A DNA stretch of 64,000 bases from Diphasiastrum complanatum (taxonomy: Eukaryota > Streptophyta > Lycopodiopsida > Lycopodiales > Lycopodiaceae), in the NCBI GenBank assembly GCA_029204225.1, contig CM055104.1:46320986-46384985 (forward strand), read 5' to 3'. The position numbers and the translations under genes are program-made. Numbering within the stretch: the stretch's first letter is position 1; each line of letters starts with the position of its first letter. Below the pieces are notes generated by a model. It did not search any database. It was not told where the DNA came from and saw only the letters and a program-made list of their open reading frames with translations. This document shows, in pieces, positions 25,061 to 35,845 of this stretch.

Positions 25061-25679
25061 AGAGATGCATACATTATGACATAATATTGAACGCAATAAA
25101 ATGAGTAGATTGATTCAACATGTAGCATATACAATCAGATGATGATGAGCACAAGGCAATTGCGGATAGAAACTGCGTACTCTAAACTATCTCTGAGTAA
25201 CTGAAAATTTTGTCTGATTGCACTTCTGTTGTTAAGTAGTAAGCCAAGTAGCAATACTAAGCGCTAAGCTAAGATAGAAACGAATCTAGAAAAGAGCATT
25301 AGAGAGAGCTAATGAAATGTTGGATGATCAGCTATTTATACTAAGAAAATAACGCACATCCAGTAGAACAACTATTAGGTCGCAGATCGCAATAGCCAGC
25401 TGGCCATAATGCGTTGGCATCCATCCAGTTAGGACTTCTCGAAAATTTACTTGCTAATTAGTTAGGGCAAGTCTATAGCTTCGATTCAAGTGGAACAATA
25501 ATTGTCTTTCATTGACATGGCCAAAGTCTTCGCCTTTCATCGAGGACGTTGATATGTTGGATGATGTCCGATATGTCGGACCTATTAGCGATTCCATAAA
25601 GATCTTATTGAGTTTGCATCTTCTATGTGTAGTAGATATTAGATTTCTACATTGTCAATGGTGCTAGACGTGTCGTGAT

Positions 25680-26000
25680 TCATAACCAAAGATCAAAGGG
25701 GCAAATTGTTTCTTCGTGATTTGATTTTTCTTCACAACACTTTCCATCTACGATTTTCTTGATATTGAAACTTATAATACCTTTGATGAATGACTGTGGA
25801 TTGAATAAACAAAAAGCTGTCTCATGTCTAGTTGAGTTGCATAGATGACAATACGTGTCTGACATTCGTCTTTTTATCGCTGGACATTCATTCATAGTAT
25901 GATTCCCAGCACAGATTGCACACCAAACATTTTTCGTGCTAGGAGATGTTTTAGCCATCTTATCAGTTGCTTTGTCGCTTTTAGCTTGCTGCTCTTCCAA
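25680..26000 (-). pseudogene. gypsy gag zinc-knuckle fragment
   Basis: The 106-codon stretch has two Cys/His clusters (CAICAGNHTMNECP and CHLCNSTRHETAFC), like the double knuckle of some gypsy gags. It lies downstream on the minus strand of the gag at 26732-26379, with which it probably formed one protein. Confidence 0.75.
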
Positions 26001-26378
26001 TGCTTTTAACTTCGCATCAAACTGATTCTACATCTTTTCTTGCTGCATCTGCTACTTCTGACCAAGTTTTTCAAACTCATTCATCATTAACTCGGATGTT
26101 GCATTAATGTTCATAGATGCAATAGTGGTAGATGTTGTGGTCATTTGCCCTGCTGTATACAACAAGATTCCAATATTTGGTTCATCATCGGAATCATCAT
26201 CCTCTTCTCATATTGCATAATCCATTGGATGTTGCGAGGCCAAGTAATCTCGTCAATGTTTGAGTTCACGTCTGATCCTCTTTGGTAAACCTGCTAAGAA
26301 CCACATGATCATAGCTTCATTATTTATGAGATCTGGTTCACATATGGATCTTAGATGTTTGATTTGCTCAATGTAATG

Positions 26379-26732
26379 TCACACGCCCTCCTTCTTTCCC
26401 ATTTTAATTTTACTTAAGAGTAGATCTTCCAAGAACTTTCTTGGCTTAAATCTCGTGATGAGGGCAAATTTAACTACTTTCCAATCTAAATGTTTTGTCA
26501 AGTCTTGATTATAAAACCAATCTTGAGTAGCACTAGTTAAGGACATAGGAAATAATTTAAGTTTATCCTCTAGATTAACTTCACCATAGACTTTGCATGA
26601 TTCAATAAAGATTTTGAGGAATCTAAGTGGATCAAATAATCCATTGTACATTGGCAATTCTAAATGAGGAGATCTTCTAATGATAGGATGTGGGGGTACC
26701 CGAACTTCAAGTTCAACATTTGAATCTGCCAT
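26379..26732 (-). pseudogene. gypsy gag N-terminal fragment (second element)
   Basis: The reading starts MADSNVELEVRVPP and contains LELPMYNGLFDPLRFLKIF, then SATQDWFYNQDL, then LITRFKPRKFLEDLLLSKIK. It is related to, but clearly distinct from, the gag at 22320-21406. The frame breaks before the zinc knuckle. Confidence 0.82.
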
Positions 26733-26739
26733 GCTTACG

Positions 26740-28060
26740 AACTACTTTAGAACACAAAAAAAGGTATTGGACAATGAGATTGGATCTAGAGTTTTTCACC
26801 TATTCCCTGATCTGACCTATAAAAACTTTATCACTGGATATCACGCAGATTTGAATTTTGAAAAAAAAAAAATTTATCAAGAGATCGACACTCTAGAAAT
26901 AAGATTTTCTTCAATTCAGTACCAAACTGTAATAGAATCTTTCACAAATTTTGTAGTAGCTAGATCTAATAGATCAGAATTCAAAAATAATTCTGTGAAG
27001 GTTAACTTAGGGAGGGTTCTTTCAATACTATTTTGGGTAAAAACTACTAAAATTAGCTATATTTGACAAATCTGAAAAAATTAACCTTCATTTGTTTGAC
27101 AATAGATAGATAGATCTGACAAAGATTGAGCTAGGGTAGAAGTGGCAAATGTTCTTTTGGAGAAAAACGGTTTTTTTGAAACTTGGAGAGGGTTAAATGT
27201 GAAGAATAAAAAGCTATCCAACTTGTCTATAGGGGTTGATGTGGAAAATCATCTTGCTTGTGCATTTACAAGTTGTAAATATTATTCTCTAGCATGTACA
27301 AACTCGAGCTACATGACATGCACAATGTCTAGATGGTCATATTTCACTTTGTTCCATTGTATATATCAAAGGTATGTGAATTGAGCACATGACCTTGTAG
27401 ATTTGGGCGAGTTCGAGTTAGGTAGATCTAGATTTGATGACATGCATAAAACTAGATGACATGCAAAATCAGTTAGTGTGCATGCATGCAACATGCAATC
27501 ACTACATGCAACATGCAAGTCAGTATACATGTTCTACACATGTCCAAGTCATCTATCCAAAGGCGAAGGCCTAATGGGGCTCGAGCACCTACCACAAGGT
27601 ATTCAATCACCAATGGGAACACAAGTAAGCATAGAAAGATGACACAAAGGTGTTTCTATTAATTCAAAAGCTTGTACAAGTGTTGTTGAAGGCACTCATC
27701 CACTTTCATATATAGCAAGAGTGGTGGGCCTATGCTCTAACATACTTATGGGACTAAGTCTAAGCTTAATGCTAATTAACTTGTAAAGTGCCTTCTCTAA
27801 ACAAATGAAGTGCACTTACAATAAACTTAGAATCAAACTTAACTTGAATGTAGGAATTAAATCTTAAACTTAGACTTTCTAAGTTGAACCATTACAAATG
27901 ATTGTTTTAGTAATTAAACTTAAATAGTATAAGGTTTTCCTAACCTTAATTTGCTTGTGGGCTTACAAAACACATGCCACCTTTATTTGAATTTACTTGT
28001 GGACTTACAAAATACATGCCACAATAAATTCCTATGTTGGGATAACATAAGGGACAACAT
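26740..28060. other. probable gypsy leader and LTR remnant, no gene
   Basis: The region lies 5' of the second gag on the minus strand. It contains no domain-bearing frame. ACATGCAACATGCA-type short repeats occur near 27470-27530. I could not set LTR borders. Confidence 0.4.
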
Positions 28061-28660
28061 CTTGAGTACTGTCAAGCATATACTTCAGTATCCTTGAGTG
28101 ATTAAGTAGGATTTTGGATTCCAGTGAATTATGATTGACGAATCATAAGAATCTAAATATTTGTGATTGACAGATCATAAATAGATACCTAAGTGTTGTC
28201 AAAGGATTATAAGGAATTGTGAGGATTCTAAAGTGTGATTATAAATTATTGATCTAGTAAATGAGTTAGGAATTCAGACCAGTGCTTTGAATCTCTTTAC
28301 TCCAGTATGTTATTTGAGAACCTATGGATCTTTTAGACATTCTCACAAGATAAGTTACTTTACTCGTGGAGAATTTAATTATTCTAGTGGATGCTATTCT
28401 ACCATAGTTTATGGTCTGTAGATTAAGTACAGTTCTTTTGATTAGATCTCCAGTTATCATAGGGGAAAAAAAAATCTATTAAGGTGAATGATTGCTATTT
28501 TCTTGTATTTGATGATAGAAATAGGGACATTTAACTCAAGCGTAAATCTAGGATACTCAGATTTGAGTTTTAATCATTTTATATCTTAAGAATTCTCGTA
28601 GAGATTCTAGTTGAATGAATTTTTAGAATTCTGGATTCTAAGGATATATGTACTTGGAAG

Positions 28661-29186
28661 TGTCATGGCCATGTTCTGTTAAGGACATGGAATAGTCGTA
28701 ATATGCTAGACCTGTCTCTCTGGTATTTGAGCTTGTTAACCACGCCAAGATTTAATTCCATATCGAGGCTTGTTTGTGACTAATGACCTTGAGGACCCAG
28801 ACACTCTAAGATTCTAAGGATATATGTACTGGGGCCATACTCTGTTAAGGACATGAAATAGTCCTAATATGGTAGACCCGGCCCTCCGCTATTCGAGTTT
28901 GTTAGCCACGCCAAGATTTAATTCCATATCGAGGCCTATTTGTGACTAATGACCTGGAGAGGACCCAAACACTCTAATTGAGACATAATTATGGAGTAGT
29001 GCATGTGCATGTGATGGATATAGACAGGAGGACTACATGAAGAGATTGGACCTATTTATAGTTGACCTGCATGGGTTCATGCACAAGAATCTACTCTTTA
29101 TATAATGAGGTAGAGATTCTCCCATCGACAACTTAGGTTTAGGTCACCAGTTGCTCTCTTCTCCTCTTGCTTTCACATGGCATGCC
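28661..29186 (+). repeat. LTR 1 with internal tandem duplication
   Basis: It starts TGTCATGGCCATGTTCTG and ends CATGGCATGCC. The first part is duplicated: bases 28628-28805 recur at 28808-28975, both containing GGATATATGTACT and CTAATGACCT. That makes it longer than LTR 2. A TATATAATGAGG motif near 29099 may be its TATA region. Confidence 0.82.
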
Positions 29187-31056
29187 TTGGAAGCTTGATC
29201 TAGGTTTGGTTGGACGGTTTGACTACATAGTCTCTCTTGTTGTGTTCTCCTATCCTCATCTTAGGGGTTTTCTCTAGTGGTCTTTACATTAATATCAGAG
29301 CTCGGCTAAAATGCGGCCTTGGATGGGATGAAGACAAGTTCTACAACGAATTGGAGTTGGAGGGCACTTGGATTTACATCCTGGAAGGAGTGCTAGTTTC
29401 TCTCAAGGGAAGTTGGATTTAATTCACTAACCAAGAATGGGTGGGACAATATAAATTTTGCTATCCTAACAGGCCGTCTACGAATTTTAGGATTGACAGC
29501 AAGATATTCGTTCTTCATGGGTGACCTTTTCCAAGATGGTACCCGGTTTAAGAAAATTTAATTTTTTTGATAATGTGCTTGATGGTGACTAAACTTTAAA
29601 AGCATGTGTTGACCCTAGATTGAAAGTTAAAATTGAATTTTTTTTTTTTTGTTGAATTTCAAGTTCGGTTAAAATTTGAAATCGGTTACTTGTCTGATAT
29701 ATTTTTAGTTGATACTAATCATTAGAAATTTGTCAAGTAAACATTTGTGCAAGATACTTGTCAAAATTGAATTTAAAACCGTCAAACATTATGAAATGGC
29801 CAGATAGAATGAGTGATGACAGAACTCTTCATCCGAGCAGCAAAATCTTGTTTGGATACAGTTTAAGAGTTACTAAAATCCTATTGGTAGGATTTCCATT
29901 CATGTAATTTCATATTATGAGGATAGTTTTGTTAATATTGACGGAGTAATACCAATAAAAAGAAAACCAGTCAAATTTTATTGAAAAAATTGTAATTGAT
30001 ACGAACTGATCAAAATAAAAAAACTAATTTCATTTCCTGGTTAGATCCTATGGTGAATTCTATGCAAAAGATCAAACTAGTACTGTTTTTCATACTAGAG
30101 GATGATTTTTTTATATTAGGAATTCAACCCAGGTATAGGATAGAAATGAAATTGTTTCAGACTTTTTTCTTGCAATAATTCACTGTTTAACATTTACAAA
30201 TGTCTTTACATCTTTCTTGTACTTTAGCTGAAACATATTTTCAAGGGACTGAAAATCCTAAGGGGGGGAAGAAGAGTGAACATCATAGAAATGTATTTTG
30301 CAGTTAGGATTTTGGTAATTCTTAAAAATAATTGTTTAATACCGAACATTGATTTCCTGGATAGAATTCATTTAGTTGAATTCATAATTGATATCTTTGT
30401 AACCATTGTGTAGTCCACAATTTTGGATGTCAATTGTGATGTTAAAAGTAGAATTTAATATGTGGATTACATTGGATCTGTTAGTTGACAAAAGCTTGTC
30501 CCTAGAGTTGATGCATCAGTAGGGTTTCGAAGCTTATTACTAACTTGGAAGCATCAAAATGTAATGTTGAACCATATTAATTCTTCTAGTTAAATCACAG
30601 GTATGGATTCGTTGTATCCATTACTCATAAGAAATAAAAATTCTTTTTAGCTGAGTTACAAGGTTATCAATGAGATATGTGAGTAACATATGTGGATTGT
30701 GGAGGAATCTGCCAGATAAGAATGTGTCTATGTACTGGGTCATAGTGAGATTATTCACATATATGCACGATTAATCTTGTATGGATCTACTATGTATTTC
30801 GGGTTGCTAGGGTTATTTGGTGCACTTAACCTAGTCGGTAAACATAGACATATAATCAAGTATTGTATTGGACAATTACTTGCAGAGTTAACAGATCCGT
30901 TCTGATAGATCTATTGATTAACTTAAGAATGATTTGGATATGCATCTAAATGTGGTGTTGTACGGTACAATTAAGATCTGCACCTAGACATTTGAGATTT
31001 CTAAATCATTGGCAATTAACTTGAGTAGTTGGTTTACTTCTGTGGAAGTTCATTGG

Positions 31057-31923
31057 GGGCCTTGGCATTTTGTGAGTAAATGTTTGGCGATTTTTTTTTT
31101 TGCCATGATTCAACAAAAAGATAGCACATAGTGTGCTACCTTTTTTCCGCTACTACTTCAATGTTTATTATTAAGAATGTGGTTTGGTACATAGTTAACA
31201 AAGTAAAAAAAAACTCAATTTTTTTTGTTTTTGCATCCTCCGCATGCACGGCGAGACAGCCTGAAATTTTTTTTTTTTGCAATTTCCAAACCGTGCACGT
31301 CGGCATGCTTGGTTTGGAGGCGAATTTTTTTTTTCCTAGCTATCTTGCCGTGCAAGGTTTGGAGGCTGCAAAAATTATTCCTCATTTCATATAGCACGAG
31401 GTTGCAAAAAAAAAATTTAGTTGTCTTACTTAACACGTCAGCTTACTATGTTTGGAGGTTGAAAAAAATATTCTGAAATAATGTTTTTACTCGAAATTTG
31501 ATTCTCAAATGTGTCAAAATAGCTTTTCTATTTATAATTTACTCGGCTAGCACATTGCCATGCTAGTCAAATCAGCTCCAAAAAGAAATTTATTTTTTCC
31601 AAAAAAAAATTAATTTTTTTTTATTTTTTTGAAATAAAAAATTTGCAAGCTAGCACACCGGTGTGGTATCTTTGGCAATTTCAATAACCTTTTTTTTCAT
31701 AAAAATAAAAGTAAATCTATATTTAAAGTATTTTCTGATAGACCTATTTAAAATTTGATGGATAGTCAAGTTTTAAGTATGCATCAAACCACCATTCTTA
31801 TTCTTCAAACATCATGTAGTGGCATAAAAAGAGTAACACACCATGTGCTACCATTTTGTAGGATCATGGATAGAAGAAACTCGCAAAACTCGCAAAAAAT
31901 TTACTCGCAGAATGTCAAAACCC
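31057..31923. mobile_element. non-autonomous Mutator-like element, copy 2
   Basis: The left end reads GGGCCTTGGCATTTTGTGAG then TAAATG. The right end on the other strand reads GGGTTTTGACATTCTGCGAG then TAAATTTTTTGCGAGTTTTG. These are the termini of the element at 17722-19152. The flanking 9-mers GTTCATTGG and ATTAATTGG match at seven of nine positions, fitting an old 9-bp target duplication. It sits inside the LTR element array. There is no transposase frame. Four of the family's short palindromes occur inside. Confidence 0.78.
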
Positions 31924-33323
31924 ATTAATTGGTAAAATGGATAGTGTGAAGAGAATTCACCAAAACTGTTTGTTTTGTGTATATTGCTTGTAAGACACAT
32001 GAATTATGAGTCATCTGGATTCATCAAGAAAATTGTGTGCATAGGATATACGAAATTCTTGGGTGAGTATTTCTCAGTTGTGAAATAAACTCAATTCATT
32101 AGTGATTGTATCCCAGAGCACTCAAATGGATAACGAATCATAATGATTCCAAGAATGACAACTGAATTTTTGAGAAATTCAGCAGTTTTTTGGATATCTA
32201 TATTTAGTTCTAGACAGTAATCTGAAGTTTTTGGTGGATGAAGATGATTATTGATATCATTTTGGTATGCTTTCTGTCTTGAACTACCTGATGGTTTGAA
32301 ATTTGATAACTCACATTTTGAAGAATCCAGTTTGAGGAATATTCTTAAAATCCAGTATTTTTCTAGTGAAAAAGATTTCTGAATGATTCTTATATATTTT
32401 GAGTTGTGTATTAAACATAAATTCCAGTATCCTTTAGCAATTAGGAATGTTTTGAGATTTCAGAGAATTATGATTTTGACGAATCATAAGAATCTAGTTA
32501 TTTATGATTGACGGATTATAAATGGATACTTAATTAGAGGATAATCAGGAAATGTGTTGATTCTTAGATATGTTGAGTACCTAGTTCTAATTGAGTCGAG
32601 ATTTTGGATTAGCACTTTGGAAGTGTAAATCTCTTTACTCCAGTATTTTATTGAGTCTTAGGGATTTCATAGACATTTCTTGTAAAGTAAAATTGTTTTT
32701 GCTTGTCGAGAGTTTTGCTTACTTTAGTGGATGGTATTCTGCTACAAATTGTAGTCTATATGTGTTTGTGTACAAGTTCAATCTATATCTCCATATTTAA
32801 AGGAGACAATTAAATCAATTGAGATTTAGATGAGTTGTTGATTTCTTGCATTCGGATGCTAGAATTGGGGCTATTAACTCATTAGAGTAATTGCAGTACT
32901 CTGGATTGAGTTATAATTGTCTGAGACTTGACGGATCTCCTAGAGATTTTAGTTGATTAAATTGTTGTATTTTAGAATATTTGGATATTCTAAGAATAAT
33001 GTACCAAAAAATGGATTTAGACTATCAAAAAAATGGATTTAGCTTTTGGACATGTAATTTGGATTACATGAAGGTGATGAAGTTTTATTTGGAAATGATC
33101 AACCCGTTTGGAATATTTATCGCTTAGCGTATCTTTGGATTTTGAGTTGGTACTCTTGTGTAGAGTCAAGCAATTGTAGAATTATTGCATCTATGAGTAC
33201 TTAATCAAAAGGAAAAATCAGACTAAGGATAATCATTCCTGGTTAAAAGTTGAAAGCTTAAGGAATAATTTCATGTCTTGTCTTTCTCGTTCTAAGGACA
33301 AAACCTATTTAAGGGAGGAAGAA

Positions 33324-33682
33324 TTTCATGGCCATATTCTGTTAACAGAAATGGAATAGTCCTAATATGGTAGACCTGGCCCTCCGGTATTCGAGTTTAT
33401 CAGCCACGCCAAGATTTAATTCCATATCGAGACCTGTTTGTGACTAATGACCTTGAGAGGACCCAAACACTCTAATTGAGACATATGGAGTAGTGCATGT
33501 ACGTGTGACGAATATAGGCAGGAGGACTGCATGAAGAGATGTGACCTATTTAGTTGACCTGCATGGGTTCATGCACATGAATCTACTCTCTCTCTATATA
33601 ATGAGGTAGAGATTCTCCCGTCGACAACTTAGGTTGAGGTCACAAGTTGCTCTCTTCTCCTCTTGCTTTCACATGGCATGCC
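33324..33682 (+). repeat. LTR 2
   Basis: It begins in the aligned position TTTCATGGCCATATTCTG and ends CATGGCATGCC, where similarity to LTR 1 stops. TCTATATAATGAGG near 33592 matches the TATA-like site of LTR 1. It carries no duplication. Confidence 0.82.
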
Positions 33683-35151
33683 ATTAGTGGACACCCTCCT
33701 TGACCACAAAGCCTTAAAATGTACAAAGCTAGCACATAAGTGGGCAATTTGAAAGGGGTTTTTCATTAAATTAGGACGTTAGTCAGACTTGATGGATCCA
33801 CATAGGGAGCCTACCAATCAATAAATTTTAAAGAGCAGCATAGTGCTCGTGTGCTATGATGACCACATATGTTGATTCTCGTGTGGGATGAGGCATACGA
33901 GGGCCTATTGTAACGTGCTCTCCCTTGTTTACTATTGGATGTAGCAACTTTATGCGAGGTGAGGCTAGTGTTGAAATTTGACATTCAAGGTTGCCCTTCA
34001 TGCTATAATTTCACGACGTCTTTGACAATGTTTATGGCCTTCGTGACCTTCTTATATAGAACTCGCCCTTCAAATTCCATTTTACGAATTCATGCAAATT
34101 TTATTTTAGAATTTCTAATATTAATATTCTAATAAAGAATATATAAGATACCTATTTACATTTCTTACATTAAATTTCAAATAAATCATTCACCTTGGAC
34201 AAAATTGGAGGCTTTAGCCTAGAGTCTAGATGGATCATGGCTTGGGGTCTACAAGTTGTTTCAACTTCCTTGAAGTCTAGACTACAACAAAAACATGAAA
34301 GACTAAAATTTTCCAACTTTGGAGGTTTTTAAGTTGAAGTTGAAAGTTGGATTATTCTAAGTTAGAAGTTGAACCAAATTGGAAATAGAAAATTTGGTCC
34401 ATTGTTCAAATTTCAAACTTTGGGCAGTTGGGCCAAGCTCTCTCAATGGCACTTTGAAATTCGAAGATTTTCAATTCCATTGTATAGAGTAAGTATTAAG
34501 CTATAAATCTTTGCACTTGCAAATAGTAAACTTTCAAGTTTGAATGATGTATCATGTACTCATTACAAGTGAGACACCTTACTTAGCTCATCATTTTTTA
34601 CTTAGCTGTGACTTTTATAGTGAATTTGTTGCTCTTTCAAAATAACAAGTTAGCTCTTCAACGTGGATTGCTTAAAATTGCAAGGGCTTCTCAACTAAGG
34701 TTAAATTAACCTTCGAAGGGCATGACGAGTACCAAATGTTAACCATGAGCAAGGGAAGTCAAGCATAGGACTATGGAGAGCTAATCATTGCTCATGACAA
34801 ACAACCCAATTATTAAAATTCAGATTTTATTGCTTTCTTTTAGATTTGCACGTTCTTTAATGATTCAAAATCAGCTGGTTTTAGTTATATATTTAAGGAA
34901 AAAGATAGGAAAGGAGAAGTGGATGCCATCGGTGGCATTAGCAGTGGTGCATATGTGAAGTGTGGAAACGAGTGCAAGAGCCATGGCCAATCCGCGCAAT
35001 ACATTTATGCGTTGTTCTCGTTCTCTTTGAGCCCCACCCATCCCTCAAAAGGCTATATATAGCATGAGTGTTCTGGAATTATGCAAAGCGTGATCTTCAA
35101 GATGAAAAACTTGATGGGTTAGGGTTTCTATGAGATTAGGGTTTTGGGGAG

Positions 35152-35246
<95 letters not shown>

Positions 35247-35762
35247 GGATGGGAACGAGTGTGTACTTGATCCTGTGAGGAAGATATGTCGCATTATAAC
35301 ACACAAGGTTGAGCAATTGGACGCTAGCAAAGAAGAAAAAACAGCTTGCATCTGCTTTCTCCGGGGCTTATGCAAACCTACTTAGAGATAGACGTTTTAA
35401 GGTTCTATTTTAACGTTTTATCGATTCCACAACAGCTTCGTGGGTTTTTTATAAGGTGAACGGTGAGTTAAAAACCTTTTTACGAGAGCACGGGAGCTAA
35501 AGTACCATGGCTCAAGGGTACATACTAACATGGCTCCCTTTTTAACTCATTTTGGAATTATCCATCATTATGAGAGGGTATCTTTATGGGGGGGGCATGG
35601 TACTGAATATTTTATATGCCATGTGTCCTTATTTGACTGGTCAATAGCTTATAGTGTATCCTGGACCTATTGCCCTTATATTGGCTGTTTCTCTTTTGCT
35701 TTTGCTGAAATAATTTCTCTCTTTGCGAGCGAGCGAGCGAGCGAGCGAGCGAGGGAGCAGAG
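33683..35762. other. upstream region of SMT1
   Basis: No coding domain is found. A TATA-like CTATATATAG lies near 35052. A compound microsatellite follows at 35152-35243. A (GAGC)n tract at about 35727-35755 lies just before the SMT1 start codon. The TATA-like site is about 700 bases from the ATG, so if it is the SMT1 promoter, a long or spliced 5' UTR is implied. Confidence 0.5.
35152..35243. repeat. compound microsatellite (AT)n-(GA)n
   Basis: About 35 bases of (AT)n are followed directly by about 56 bases of (GA)n. Frames on the minus strand encode Ser-Leu and Ile-Tyr repeats only. Confidence 0.95.
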
Positions 35763-35845
35763 ATGGCGAAAGCTGGAGCGATGGATCTGGCTTCAGGCAT
35801 GGGAGGCAACATAAAGTCTGGCGAGATGCTGTCAGCTGTGCAGGA
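35763..35845 (+). CDS. SMT1: SMT1 exon 1
   Basis: The exon encodes residues 1-27 ([15 protein letters not shown], then [12 protein letters not shown]) plus two bases. The donor is GGA|GTGCGT. The second in-frame ATG (35781) matches the usual plant SMT1 start MDLAS. The first ATG adds six residues and is also plausible. Confidence 0.88.

Larger units (their letters stand above)
28080..33682 (+). mobile_element. non-coding LTR element array (internal-LTR-internal-LTR)
   Basis: Two LTRs are visible, 28661-29186 and 33324-33682. They share long blocks such as CACGCCAAGATTTAATTCCA, GACCTGCATGGGTTCATGCA and CTTTCACATGGCATGCC. Each LTR is preceded by the same internal sequence (28080-28660 and 32410-33010), so the array reads internal end, LTR, internal, LTR. 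A purine tract (AAGGGAGGAAGAAT) precedes the second LTR. A primer-binding-like TATCAGAGCTCGG lies near 29292. The internal region has no gag or pol frame, so the element is non-autonomous or fully decayed. Confidence 0.8.

Noticed and set aside
27450-27540. CRISPR-like array of ATGCAACATGCA repeats
   Set aside because: The repeats are short, irregular and adjacent, with no spacers, in plant nuclear DNA.
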